From Actinomycetes bacterium (lineage in GTDB: Bacteria; Actinomycetota; Actinomycetes; Actinomycetales; Demequinaceae): DNA of 60,797 nt. The notes below the pieces were generated by a model. It was given only the letters and a program-made list of their open reading frames with translations. It searched no databases and was not told the DNA's origin. The position numbers and the translations under genes are program-made. Numbering within the stretch: the stretch's first letter is position 1; every line of letters begins with the position of its first letter. The stretch is taken from the NCBI GenBank assembly GCA_023411615.1, contig JAEYOR010000029.1, positions 1 to 60,797 on the forward strand, given 5' to 3'. Positions 24,061 through 33,068 of the stretch are shown here, piece by piece.

Positions 24061-25291
24061 AACGCGACGCCGACGCTGGTTTGGCACCCGTTTTGCGCAC
24101 CCTCAGGGTGGTGGTTCCGTAAAGCGCGCCCAGCGCATGCCACAGGGCGGCTGCACTGAGCGCTCCCCCGCCGAGTTCTGCGAGAACAAGGAAAGCCGTG
24201 GGGCCAACGGCGGGTCCCACCTCACTGAACGTTCCCGGTCCCATGGAGCCGGTGGTCGCGAGCGCGGCCAACCCAATCGCCGCGGTGCTCATCACCACGC
24301 CTACACCGATGGCAGCGAGTGCCTGCTGCTTGTGGCCAATGCGCCGCCGTAGGGCAAAGGCCATGACAAAGCCGATCAGCACGACGAGCCATGGCATCCA
24401 CGCAAAGACTCCCCCGCCTTGCGGCAAAGCGGCAAGCAAAGGGATGGGTCCGCCCGCCTCGCCGGAGGAGCTCGGCACGTGGTGAACGCCCCCCAACTCG
24501 TAACCCGCACCCGTGGTCCACGCCACCACCCACACGACGAGCGTCGGGGCATAGAGCGTTTCGAGAAAAGCAAGACCAAGGCCCGACACCGTGTCAGGCT
24601 CGAGCGCCGTTGCTGACTCCGCGAGCACGTGACGGTGAGCGGCGATGGCGCCGGCCGCGATGAGAGCCGCGACCACGACGAGTGTTCCCGTCATTGCGGC
24701 GGCCAAACGCAAGCCAGCACGCACGGCGGCTGGAATCGCGTCGAGCCACGCGAGGACCGCTCCGCGCTGACGAATGAGGCCCCACGTGACTGAAGGGATT
24801 GCGATCGCCCCCGCGATGAGCGCGGTGCGCACGGCACGGTCGCCAAGGTCAGGCGCCCCTGCCCACGCCATCGCGCACATGCCGGTGACGGTGCCGGCGA
24901 AAGCGAGAACGCACGCGCATCCGGCGGTCCAGGTTGCGGATGCGAAGCGCCGCGCCAATTGCATGAGCATGAGTGCCGTCAGTGCGGGGATGCCGAGGGG
25001 CCACAGTGAGATCGGCACGCCCTCAACAGCCCACGGCACGCGGAAGCCCAACAGCCACACCCGCACCGCCATGCCCGTCGCGCTCGACCATGACGTCGAG
25101 GCATCAGAACTCGCTGCCGCAAACACCCACATCGGGATGAGGACGAGCGCAAAGGAGAACAAAGCGGCTTGAACTCCGGCCGCGATGCCACCGAGCCAGC
25201 CGGGGCCTTGTTGCTGGACCACCTGCACTGCTTGAGTGGCGGCCCGCGCCGTCGCTTGAGACACCCGTGAGATCTGGGTGGTGGCCGTCAT
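23981..25291 (-). CDS. DUF6350 (PerM-like) multispanning membrane protein
   Basis: A 436-residue protein with about ten hydrophobic helices. Family signs are an early VQAALFSFALVLIPMWVFAA helix, the FRVPWAVEGVPISLWPLGIPALT segment and a GGGALSAAALWHALGALYG end. It matches the actinobacterial DUF6350 family, whose mycobacterial member PerM is linked to cell division under stress. The usual neighbours sucCD and purN flank it here too. ATG 25291 has CACCAT 6 nt upstream. The last 25 or so residues are hydrophilic Ser/Arg-rich and are read antisense to the convergent gene. Confidence 0.85.
   Translation of the reverse strand: MTATTQISRVSQATARAATQAVQVVQQQGPGWLGGIAAGVQAALFSFALVLIPMWVFAAASSDASTSWSSATGMAVRVWLLGFRVPWAVEGVPISLWPLGIPALTALMLMQLARRFASATWTAGCACVLAFAGTVTGMCAMAWAGAPDLGDRAVRTALIAGAIAIPSVTWGLIRQRGAVLAWLDAIPAAVRAGLRLAAAMTGTLVVVAALIAAGAIAAHRHVLAESATALEPDTVSGLGLAFLETLYAPTLVVWVVAWTTGAGYELGGVHHVPSSSGEAGGPIPLLAALPQGGGVFAWMPWLVVLIGFVMAFALRRRIGHKQQALAAIGVGVVMSTAAIGLAALATTGSMGPGTFSEVGPAVGPTAFLVLAELGGGALSAAALWHALGALYGTTTLRVRKTGAKPASASRSTESRSRSDQTRPADSRPGTHSPAAE
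24069..24079 (+). repeat. GCCGACGCTGG motif, copy downstream of the 23644-24060 gene
   Basis: Begins 9 nt after the plus-strand stop. It is also inside the antisense coding sequence of the DUF6350 gene, which limits any inference. Confidence 0.25.
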
Positions 25292-25361
25292 GCCGCTATG
25301 GTGACCCGCCGCACCGGTCGCCGCCGGGATTGGCGCGCGACCGGCGCCCACTGACGCTTAT

Positions 25362-26243
25362 TCAGCCCCCGAGGATCTCGCGCATGAGACGCGCCGTCTC
25401 CGTGGGAGTCTTGCCCACTTTGACGCCGGCCGCTTCAAGAGCTTCCTTTTTCGCTTGCGCAGTGCCCACGGAGCCGGACACGATGGCGCCCGCGTGACCC
25501 ATCGTCTTGCCTTCAGGTGCCTCGAAACCTGCGACGTAGCCCACCACCGGCTTGGTGATGTGCTCCTTGATGTAGGCCGCGGCCCGCTCTTCGGCGTCGC
25601 CACCGATCTCGCCGATCATGACGATTCCGTCGGTATCCGGATCGTCTTGGAATGCCTGGAGGCAGTCGATGTGCGTGGTGCCGACGATGGGGTCGCCACC
25701 GATGCCGACAGCGGTCGAAAAACCGATATCGCGCAGCTCAAACATCATTTGGTAAGTGAGGGTGCCGGACTTCGACACAAGCCCAATGCGGCCCGGCCCC
25801 GTGATGTCGGCCGGGGTGATGCCCACATTCGACTGACCTGGCGTGATAAGTCCCGGGCAGTTGGGGCCAATCAGTCGCGTGCCCTTGGCCTGCGCGTATG
25901 CGAAAAACTCCGCCGTGTCGGCAACCGGGACACCCTCAGTGATGATGACAACAAGAGGCATCCCCGCATCAACGGCCTCGATAACCGCCGCTTTGGTGAA
26001 TGCCGGGGGCACAAAGACCACCGACACGTCGGCGCCAGTGGAGGCCATCGCGTCGGCCACGGTGCCAAAGACGGGGATCGTCACGTCACCGGGGAAGGCG
26101 ACCTGCTCGCCCGCCTTGCGGGGGTTAACCCCGCCCACAATCTGGGTGCCAGCCGCAAGCATGCGCGTCGTGTGCTTCATGCCTTCCGAGCCGGTCATGC
26201 CCTGGACGACAACCTTTGAATCCTTAGTGAGGAAAATTGCCAC
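25362..26243 (-). CDS. sucD: Succinyl-CoA synthetase, alpha subunit
   Basis: A 293-residue subunit carrying the phospho-histidine. Motifs: VVVQGMTGSEGMKHT (CoA site), GGVNPRKAG, RLIGPNCPGLITPG, SKSGTLTYQM, and KPVVGYVAGFEAPEGKTMGHAGAIVSG with the active His. With SucC it converts succinyl-CoA to succinate and makes ATP or GTP. It starts at GTG 26243 with AAGGAG upstream, 10 nt after the sucC stop. Confidence 0.97.
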   Translation of the reverse strand: MAIFLTKDSKVVVQGMTGSEGMKHTTRMLAAGTQIVGGVNPRKAGEQVAFPGDVTIPVFGTVADAMASTGADVSVVFVPPAFTKAAVIEAVDAGMPLVVIITEGVPVADTAEFFAYAQAKGTRLIGPNCPGLITPGQSNVGITPADITGPGRIGLVSKSGTLTYQMMFELRDIGFSTAVGIGGDPIVGTTHIDCLQAFQDDPDTDGIVMIGEIGGDAEERAAAYIKEHITKPVVGYVAGFEAPEGKTMGHAGAIVSGSVGTAQAKKEALEAAGVKVGKTPTETARLMREILGG

Positions 26244-26253
26244 GAGATGCTCC

Positions 26254-27420
26254 TTATGCGGCGGCGAGCTCGGCGGCCTTGGCCGCGGCGCCGTCCATGG
26301 TGTCGACGATGGTCACGAGGGGGTGGTTGGCGGCGGCGAGAATCGCGCGCCCCTCCTCAACAGAGTTGCCGTCAAGACGCACCACGAGTGGCTTGGTCGC
26401 GCTGTCGCCGAGGGTTTCAAGCGCGCCGACGATGCCGCGGGCCACCTCGACGCACGACGTGATGCCGCCAAAGACGTTGACAAACACGGACTTCACTTGC
26501 GGGTCGCCGAGGATGACATCAAGGCCGTTCGCCATCACCTCAGCGGAAGCGCCGCCGCCAATGTCGAGGAAGTTCGCCGGGGTGACGCCGCCGTGCTTTT
26601 CACCGGCGTAGGCGACAACGTCAAGAGTCGACATGACGAGTCCGGCGCCGTTGCCGATGATGCCCACCGAGCCATCGAGCTTCACGTAATTGAGATCGAG
26701 TGCCTTGGCCTTTGCCTCGAGCGGGTCCGCTGCGTCCTTGTCCTCGAGCGCCTCGTGGTCCGCGTGGCGGAAGGCGGCGTTCTCATCAAGAGTGACTTTC
26801 CCGTCAAGAGCGATGACCTCGCCGTCCTCGGTGAGGACGAGCGGGTTCACCTCGACGAGCGTTGCGTCTTCAGCGGCATACACGCCCCACAATCTGACGA
26901 TGACGTCGGCGACCTTGTCGGCGAGTTCCGCAGGGAAGCGAGCCGCTGAGACGATCTCGGCTGCCTTGGCTGCGTCAATTCCAGTGAGCGGGTCCACGGC
27001 GACGCGCGCGAGGGCCTCTGGCTTCTCGACGGCCAGCTGCTCAATTTCCATGCCGCCTTCAACCGAGCACATCGCCAAGTAGCGGCGCTCGGCGCGGTCA
27101 AGGAGAACGGAGAAGTAGAACTCCTGCGCGATCCTCGCTCCCGCCGCAATCATCACGCGGTGGACGGTGTGTCCCTTGATGTCCATGCCGAGGATGGCCT
27201 GCGCCGCGGCTTCGGCGTCGGCCGGGTTGTGCACCACCTTGACGCCGCCCGCCTTGCCACGGCCGCCCGTCTTGACCTGGGCCTTGACGACGACGGTTCC
27301 GCCGCCAAGTTGTTCAGCGGCGGCGCGAGCCTCCGCGGCAGTGGTGGCGACAATCCCCGGGAGCACGGGTACGCCGTGCTTCTCGAACAAGTCGCGCGCT
27401 TGGTATTCGTAGAGGTCCAT
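26254..27420 (-). CDS. sucC: Succinyl-CoA synthetase, beta subunit
   Basis: A 388-residue ATP-grasp subunit. Motifs: MDLYEYQARDLFEKHGVPVLPG at the N-terminus, VKAQVKTGGRGKAGGV (nucleotide binding), EVNPLVLTEDGEVIALDGK (metal site), VNVFGGITSCVEVARGIV and VRLDGNSVEEGRAIL. First gene of sucCD. ATG 27420 is preceded by GAAGGA. A plausible promoter upstream is TTCGAG - 18 nt - TAGGCT, ending about 60 nt before the start. Confidence 0.97.
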   Translation of the reverse strand: MDLYEYQARDLFEKHGVPVLPGIVATTAAEARAAAEQLGGGTVVVKAQVKTGGRGKAGGVKVVHNPADAEAAAQAILGMDIKGHTVHRVMIAAGARIAQEFYFSVLLDRAERRYLAMCSVEGGMEIEQLAVEKPEALARVAVDPLTGIDAAKAAEIVSAARFPAELADKVADVIVRLWGVYAAEDATLVEVNPLVLTEDGEVIALDGKVTLDENAAFRHADHEALEDKDAADPLEAKAKALDLNYVKLDGSVGIIGNGAGLVMSTLDVVAYAGEKHGGVTPANFLDIGGGASAEVMANGLDVILGDPQVKSVFVNVFGGITSCVEVARGIVGALETLGDSATKPLVVRLDGNSVEEGRAILAAANHPLVTIVDTMDGAAAKAAELAAA

Positions 27421-27517
27421 CGAAATCCTTCACGCTTGGTGGCGCGGTCAGCGCAGCTAGTGGGACGTTGCGCCCAGCCTAATAGCGCCGCCCCTTTGCC
27501 TCGAACGGCTGTGCGCT

Positions 27518-28174
27518 CTACGCACCAGAGTCGATCGCTTCGCCTGGCCGGACAAAGCCAGCCTCGTACGCAGCGATGACGGCTTGCGTACGATCCCGCA
27601 CGCCGGTCTTCATGAGAATCGATGCGACATGGCTCTTCACGGTCTCGAGAGAGACAAAGAGCTGTCCAGCGATCTCACTGTTCGACAGGCCGCGGGCGAG
27701 GAGGCGCAGCACGTCCGCCTCACGGTCCGTGAGGTCGGGAAGGGCCGACGCTGGAGTCCGCACGGCAAAACGCTCGATGACGCGGCGCGTGGAGGCAGGA
27801 AAGAGCAATGACTCCCCCGCCGCCGCGACACTCACTGCTTCGATGAGGTCAGTGGGCGGCATACGTTTGAGGACAAAACCCGCCGCTCCCGCACGCATTG
27901 CCTCAAACACATACTCGTCAACCTCGAACGTGGTGAGGACGAGCACGCGAGTGGCGGGATGGGATGTCGTAATGAGGCGTGTCGCCGCAAGGCCATCCAT
28001 GCGGGGCATGCGGATATCCATCAACACGACGTCAGGGGCATGCTCGGCGACGCTTTCGAGTGCTTGCTCGCCGTCTCCGGCTTCCGCAACCACTTCCCAG
28101 CCTTCCTGGGACGTCATGATGGCGCGCAAACCCATGCGCACCAACGGGTCGTCATCCGCGATGAGGATCCTCAC
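27518..28174 (-). CDS. NarL/FixJ-type response regulator
   Basis: A 218-residue regulator. The receiver domain (residues 1-120) has DDD at 7-9, phospho-acceptor Asp53 in VLMDIRMPRMDG, Thr near 82 (VLVLTTFE) and Lys near 104 (VLKRMPP). A LuxR-type HTH follows (LTDREADVLRLLARGLSN...VKSHVASILMKTGVRDRTQAV). Its GTG start overlaps the kinase TGA as GTGA, so the pair is coupled. The likely target is the divergent MMPL transporter gene or its own promoter. Confidence 0.93.
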   Translation of the reverse strand: MRILIADDDPLVRMGLRAIMTSQEGWEVVAEAGDGEQALESVAEHAPDVVLMDIRMPRMDGLAATRLITTSHPATRVLVLTTFEVDEYVFEAMRAGAAGFVLKRMPPTDLIEAVSVAAAGESLLFPASTRRVIERFAVRTPASALPDLTDREADVLRLLARGLSNSEIAGQLFVSLETVKSHVASILMKTGVRDRTQAVIAAYEAGFVRPGEAIDSGA

Positions 28175-29535
28175 GCGGCAACCTTCTCACGAAGCCTGCG
28201 GGCCCACGAGTCCCACGTGCCATCGATCTCAAGCGACGGTCCAAGCGGCAAGACGGCGACCACCTCGTAGCCTCCACCGCGCGTGGTGGCGATGTGCTGC
28301 CTGCCACCGAGCAATTCGATGCGGTCGCGCATGCCAGCGATGCCGCGCCCTCCAGTCCCCGATGCGGCGGGCCTGGCACCGCGAGCGGCAGGCCCATTGA
28401 GAACGACGATCGCCAGTGCGTTCGAGTCCTCACCCACCATCACCTTCACGTGTGCACCCGGTGCGTGCTTGGCCACATTCGTCAGCGCCTCACGGACTAC
28501 CGCGAAGGCGGCACGGCCGAGCGCCGCTGGCACCCGGGGCGGGTTGAGATCCGCTTCGATCTCCATCCCCGCGGCGCGCGACGACTCGATGAGGTCGGCA
28601 ATGTTGTCGATCCCCGGCAGCGGCGCACGGGTCTCTGGCTGGTCACCACGGATTTCGGCGATGATGCGATCGAGTTCGCCCATGGCGGCGCGGCCGCGCT
28701 CCTCGATGTTCTTCAGGGCCTGGCGTGCGAACTCGGGGTTGGTGTCAAAGACATGCGCCCCCGCACCGGCTTGGATCACATTCATCGTGATCATGTGGCC
28801 GATGCTGTCGTGCAGCTCTTGGTCGATACGGACCTGCTCTTCGGCCACTTCAGCGCGGGCAGTGGCCTCGGCCGCCTCGTCGGTGATGCAGGGGCCAAGC
28901 GCCCACCGTGCGATCGGACGGTGGAAGGCGACAACACCGCGCACCGCCCAGGCGAACAACGGTGCGAGGACGATGAGGACGGGGGCACCCACGAGCACCC
29001 AGAAGCTGACGGTGCGCGCGACGTCGGCATTGCCCGCGCCGAACATCCAGTTCGCACCGCCAAAGGTCCCCGCGAGCGCCTGAGCGAGCGCGAGCACAAA
29101 GGCAAGGGGCATCACGACGGCCAATAAGGCAGTGACGAAGCCGAAGGGTCCGAGAGCGCTTCGCATGACGGTCCACAGCGCCACGCGCCAGGCGTGACCA
29201 TCCGCCACTACCGCCAGGCTCCAGCGCACCGGGGCGCTCGCCGCGTGAGCGCCCGTGGCGCCCATCCGGCGCGGGAGGGGCGTCTTGATATTGGCGTCGA
29301 TCAAGCGATTCGCAAGTGCTCTCTCACCCGCGCCGATTGCACGCATGCTTGCGAGGGTGGCGACGATGAGCGGAATGCCCACCCAGACCACGACGAGCGC
29401 GACTCCTGTGGCGAGCATCGTCACGGTGTAGACGAACCAGATGATGCCCAGCGGCAGGCCCGCGAGGAGGTACGCGACGCTGCGCCATGTGGAAGGGTGC
29501 CACAGCATCGAGTAGTAGCGCCAGAGAGGGTGCAT
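28171..29535 (-). CDS. NarL-type sensor histidine kinase with membrane sensor domain
   Basis: A 454-residue kinase. The N-terminal half is a multi-helix membrane sensor of the 'putative sensor' type (YYSMLWHPSTWRSVAYLLAG...). A HisKA_3 dimerisation helix follows with phospho-His in DQELHDSIGHMITMNVIQAG, then a HATPase domain (REALTNVAKHAPGAH as N-box). The G1 box reads VVLNGPA, a variant also seen in other NarL-type kinases. I chose ATG 29535; the frame extends to 29697 but that region is promoter. The stop overlaps the regulator start. Cell-envelope stress is a plausible input, given the MMPL neighbour. Confidence 0.88.
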   Translation of the reverse strand: MHPLWRYYSMLWHPSTWRSVAYLLAGLPLGIIWFVYTVTMLATGVALVVVWVGIPLIVATLASMRAIGAGERALANRLIDANIKTPLPRRMGATGAHAASAPVRWSLAVVADGHAWRVALWTVMRSALGPFGFVTALLAVVMPLAFVLALAQALAGTFGGANWMFGAGNADVARTVSFWVLVGAPVLIVLAPLFAWAVRGVVAFHRPIARWALGPCITDEAAEATARAEVAEEQVRIDQELHDSIGHMITMNVIQAGAGAHVFDTNPEFARQALKNIEERGRAAMGELDRIIAEIRGDQPETRAPLPGIDNIADLIESSRAAGMEIEADLNPPRVPAALGRAAFAVVREALTNVAKHAPGAHVKVMVGEDSNALAIVVLNGPAARGARPAASGTGGRGIAGMRDRIELLGGRQHIATTRGGGYEVVAVLPLGPSLEIDGTWDSWARRLREKVAA

Positions 29536-29760
29536 GGGGTCAATCGTGCCAAGGGAACGTCCCGGCTCCCACACTCGCGAGGCCGAATTTCCCTTCCCTC
29601 TTGCGGGGGATCGATTGCGGCCATTCCCTCCCGAGGGGCACAAACGAATCCCCCAGCAGGCATTGCAGAAACCCTCTTGAGCGGGCAGACCCGGCATGGG
29701 GTCGGCTTCTACTTTCGATGTGTCCGTGGGCGGCTGGCGTCCCGGTACGTCAAGGAGAAC
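29536..29760. promoter_or_regulatory. Divergent intergenic region of the kinase and MMPL genes
   Basis: 225 nt without a gene. It holds a perfect 7-bp inverted repeat (GGGGGAT 29605-29611, ATCCCCC 29648-29654), a possible regulator site, and TACTTT at 29710-29715 as a candidate -10 for the transporter. A CACGAT box lies 7 nt before the kinase ATG. Confidence 0.4.
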
Positions 29761-31953
29761 ATGATGACTGTCGGATTCACGGGTCGCATAGCGAGAGCAG
29801 CCGCTTCACGCCCCTGGCTCACCATTGCTGGCTGGGCCCTCATTCTTGTCGCCGCCGTGGCGGCATCTGGTCGCCTCGGCGACGCCCTCACTCAAGCGGA
29901 ACGCATTCTTGTTTCCACGGAGTCGGAGCAAGCGGACGACCTTGTCGCCTCGTATCGCGGGGACTCAGCCAATGAGCCCGACGTTGAGACACTCGTCATC
30001 GTGGCCGACGCCGCCCGCTTCGGAGACCCAGCGTTCGACGCCGTTGTAGCGGACGCGGTCGCGGCGATCAGTTCGCTCGACGGCATTACGAGCGTGGCGG
30101 AGCCGAGTCTCGGCGGTCCAGTGCCGGTCGGGCCCGACGGCCGTTCGGCGCTCATTTCGGCGACGGTGGCAAGCGATCATCCAGAAGAGTTAGGGGCGCA
30201 GATCAACGACGCTGTCGCAGGCCTCAGCGGCGACGGGTTTGAGGTCTATGCCTACGGGCAGGCGAGCGGCGAGGCCGTCTTCGACGCTCTCGCCGAGGAC
30301 ACCCTCGTCCGCGGCGAGCTTGTGGGCATCGGCATCGCACTCATCGTCTTGGTCATTGTGTTTGGCGCACTGATGGCTGCCGGCATCCCGCTGCTTGTGG
30401 GTGGAATCTCAATCGTCACCGCGGTTGGCGCCACGGCAATCGTTGGCAGCGCCTTCGATCTGTCGTTCTTCATCGTCAACATGATCTCGATGATGGGTCT
30501 CGCGCTCGGCATCGACTATTCGCTCGTCATCGTCCAGCGCCACCGGGAGGAACTCGCCCACGGTCGCACGGTCCGCGATGCAATCACCATTGCGGGCAAC
30601 ACCGCAAGCCGTGCGGTGCTCATCTCGGGCGCCACGGTGCTCGTCTCGCTCGCTGGCCTGCTCATCGTTCCTTCGACCATCATGACGAGTCTGGGCACGG
30701 GCGCGATGATCGTGGCGGTCATGGCAATCGTCACCGCATTGACATTGCTCCCTGCCGTATTGGCGCTGCTTGGCCGCCGCGTCAACAAGGGCCGCATTCC
30801 CACCGCTCACCCGGGCGCCACTGGTCGCGTTTGGCCGGCAATCGCGCGAGCGGTTCTCAAGCGCCCGCTGGCCGGGGCGTTGCTCGGGCTGAGCATTCTG
30901 CTCACATTGGCCGCCCCCGCGCTGTCGATGCGTCTTGCCTTCCCCGGCAATGACGCCCTGCCTGAGGATCTAGGCTTCCGCAAGGCCGTCGAGACCCTTG
31001 TCGATGACTTCGGATATGGCCAGGCGACCACTGTCATCGCAATCGAGAACATCGGTGAGGGGCAGGCAGCTGTGCGCGGCCTCTCTGATGCAATTGAGGC
31101 CTTGCCCGCTTTTGCCGAGACCGAGGTCGAGTTCTTTGCGGACGGAGCAATCATCACCACCAAGGATGTGTACGACGCTGCGTCCCCCGAAGCGGACACG
31201 GCCCTCACGGCCTTGCGCAACGACGTTGTCCCCGATCACCTTGAAGGGACTGATGCGACCGCATACGTTGGCGGTGACTTGGCTATGGCAACTGACTTCA
31301 CCGACGTGGTCGTCGATGCCGCACCGTGGGTTGCCATCATCGTGCTCGGTGCGTCGTTGCTCCTCCTCCTCATCACTTTCCGCTCGGTCGTCATCGCGGG
31401 AACAGCGATTGCGCTCAACGTGCTGTCAACCGCGGCTGCGTATGGCGTCCTCGTCGCGGTGTTCCAGTACGGCTGGGGTGCAGACCTGCTTGGCATGCCA
31501 CAAGTGGGGTCGATCTCTCCCTGGATCCCGGTGTTCCTGTTCGCGGTGCTCTTCGGCCTGTCGATGGACTACCACGTGTTCTTGCTCAGTCGTGTTGTCG
31601 AACGCTTCAACGTCACGGGAGACACCAAAGACGCGATCGCGTACGGGCTGTCCCGCACCGGGTCGCTCATCACAGGCGCGGCACTCATCATGGTGGCGGT
31701 GTTCTCAGGCTTCGCCTTAGGCGATCTCGCCGAGTTCAATCAGATGGGCCTCGGTCTCGCCGTCGCCGTCATCCTCGACGCCACTGTGGTGCGCTCTCTG
31801 CTCGTGCCGTCGGCGATGGCGCTGTTGGGCAAGGCGAACTGGTATCTGCCCCGATGGCTCCAGTGGCTTCCTCACCTCCAGGTGGAAGGCGCCGCTCCGC
31901 AGCACATCGAGGAAGAGGACGTGTGGCGGGCGGGAGAGCCAGCGCTCGTCTAG
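29761..31953 (+). CDS. MMPL (RND superfamily) transporter
   Basis: A 730-residue protein with the two-fold RND layout: helix 1, an extracytoplasmic domain, five helices, then the same again. Conserved motifs are SMMGLALGIDYSLVIVQRHREE and LFGLSMDYHVFLLSRVVERF, with the proton-relay Asp-Tyr pairs. Actinobacterial relatives export lipids, glycolipids or drugs. ATG 29761 (or 29764) follows AAGGAG. It is divergent from a two-component system that probably controls it. An intrinsic terminator follows the stop. Confidence 0.92.
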   Translation: MMTVGFTGRIARAAASRPWLTIAGWALILVAAVAASGRLGDALTQAERILVSTESEQADDLVASYRGDSANEPDVETLVIVADAARFGDPAFDAVVADAVAAISSLDGITSVAEPSLGGPVPVGPDGRSALISATVASDHPEELGAQINDAVAGLSGDGFEVYAYGQASGEAVFDALAEDTLVRGELVGIGIALIVLVIVFGALMAAGIPLLVGGISIVTAVGATAIVGSAFDLSFFIVNMISMMGLALGIDYSLVIVQRHREELAHGRTVRDAITIAGNTASRAVLISGATVLVSLAGLLIVPSTIMTSLGTGAMIVAVMAIVTALTLLPAVLALLGRRVNKGRIPTAHPGATGRVWPAIARAVLKRPLAGALLGLSILLTLAAPALSMRLAFPGNDALPEDLGFRKAVETLVDDFGYGQATTVIAIENIGEGQAAVRGLSDAIEALPAFAETEVEFFADGAIITTKDVYDAASPEADTALTALRNDVVPDHLEGTDATAYVGGDLAMATDFTDVVVDAAPWVAIIVLGASLLLLLITFRSVVIAGTAIALNVLSTAAAYGVLVAVFQYGWGADLLGMPQVGSISPWIPVFLFAVLFGLSMDYHVFLLSRVVERFNVTGDTKDAIAYGLSRTGSLITGAALIMVAVFSGFALGDLAEFNQMGLGLAVAVILDATVVRSLLVPSAMALLGKANWYLPRWLQWLPHLQVEGAAPQHIEEEDVWRAGEPALV

Positions 31954-31963
31954 CTGCGCGCTC

Positions 31964-31997
31964 GGGCGCCGTTCGAGTCTCAACTCGTGCGGCGCCC
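31964..31997 (+). terminator. Intrinsic-type terminator after the MMPL gene
   Basis: GGGCGCCG (31964-31971) pairs with CGGCGCCC (31990-31997), with an inner CGAG/CTCG stem, followed by TTCGCGTT. It is 11 nt after the stop. Confidence 0.7.
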
Positions 31998-32033
31998 TTC
32001 GCGTTGAGCGGTGAGCGACTGAGGAGAGCCGGC

Positions 32034-32987
32034 CTAGGCCGCGCCAAAGCGCTGGGCCACCTCCCGGATCGATCGAGCCGAGTTCTCCAGCGCCACCGAC
32101 TCCTCCGCGTCGAGCGGGACGTCAACACGGTGCTTCACCCCCGTGCGTCCCACCACTGCGGGCAAAGACATGCACACTTCACCGACGCCCGGATAGTCAA
32201 TAAGCGTCGACACGGGAAGCACGCGGTTCTGGTCCTGGAGCACCGCTTCAACGATGCGAGCACCAGCGACACCGATCGCGTAGTTCGTCGCTCCCTTGCC
32301 CTCGATGATGCGGTAAGCGGAGCGCGTGACGTCGTGGCGAATCCGCTCCTGCACCTCCGGCGTCATGACAATGCGGCCCTCAGCGTCGTGCCATTCGGTG
32401 AGCGGCACACCTCCGATGGTGGCGGAGGACCACAAGGGGACCTCGGAGTCACCGTGCTCTCCGGCCACATATGCGTGGACATTCGACACGGCGACGTCAC
32501 ACTCTTGAGCAACCTGGTGGCGCAAACGCGACGAGTCGAGCACCGTGCCCGAGCCAAACATCTGAGCTGGACTCATTCCCGAGATCTTGAGCGCCGCATA
32601 AGTCACCACATCCACCGGGTTTGTCACGAGGATGTAGATCGCGTTGGGAGACACCTCGATGAGCGGCGGAATGATCGCCTTCATGAGGTTGATGGTCGCA
32701 CCGGCAAGTTCAAGACGACTCTGCCCAGGCTGCTGCTTTGCACCAGCCGTGATGACGACAACGTCGGAGTCAGCGCACACCTCGACTTTGTCGGAGCCGA
32801 TCACCTTTGCCTCGGGCATGAACTGAATGCCTTGGGCGAGATCGAGCGCCTCGGCTTCCACCTTGGCGGTGTTGATGTCGAAGAGGGCGACAGTCCGCGC
32901 CATGCCACGCATCAAACCTGCGTACGCGAGAGTGGCGCCAACGGCACCGGCTCCCACTACGGAGACCTTTGAGGTCCTCGAGTCCAT
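32034..32987 (-). CDS. ldh: L-lactate dehydrogenase
   Basis: A 317-residue NAD-dependent enzyme that reduces pyruvate to L-lactate. Motifs: VSVVGAGAVGATLAYAG (NAD), AGAKQQPGQSRLEL (substrate loop: the Gln that separates LDH from MDH, plus catalytic Arg), LVTNPVDVVTYAA, SGTVLDSSRLR and YVAGEHGDSEVPLWS (catalytic His). ATG 32987 has AAAGGAA about 10 nt upstream. The gene stands alone. With ackA and xfp it suggests mixed lactate and acetate formation when respiration is limited. Confidence 0.95.
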   Translation of the reverse strand: MDSRTSKVSVVGAGAVGATLAYAGLMRGMARTVALFDINTAKVEAEALDLAQGIQFMPEAKVIGSDKVEVCADSDVVVITAGAKQQPGQSRLELAGATINLMKAIIPPLIEVSPNAIYILVTNPVDVVTYAALKISGMSPAQMFGSGTVLDSSRLRHQVAQECDVAVSNVHAYVAGEHGDSEVPLWSSATIGGVPLTEWHDAEGRIVMTPEVQERIRHDVTRSAYRIIEGKGATNYAIGVAGARIVEAVLQDQNRVLPVSTLIDYPGVGEVCMSLPAVVGRTGVKHRVDVPLDAEESVALENSARSIREVAQRFGAA

Positions 32988-33068
32988 CGACCATGTTCCT
33001 TTCAACCCGACCAACGCGCTCAGCCTAGTGCCGAGGTCCCGGGGACCCCAGTCAAGGCGCGATAGCCA

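Noticed and set aside
25843..26949. Plus-strand open frame opposite sucD and sucC
   Set aside because: Crosses the sucC-sucD junction antisense and has no recognisable domain.
29536..29697. N-terminal extension of the sensor kinase
   Set aside because: Cys/Gly/Arg-rich translation over the divergent promoter region; the membrane sensor domain begins at ATG 29535.
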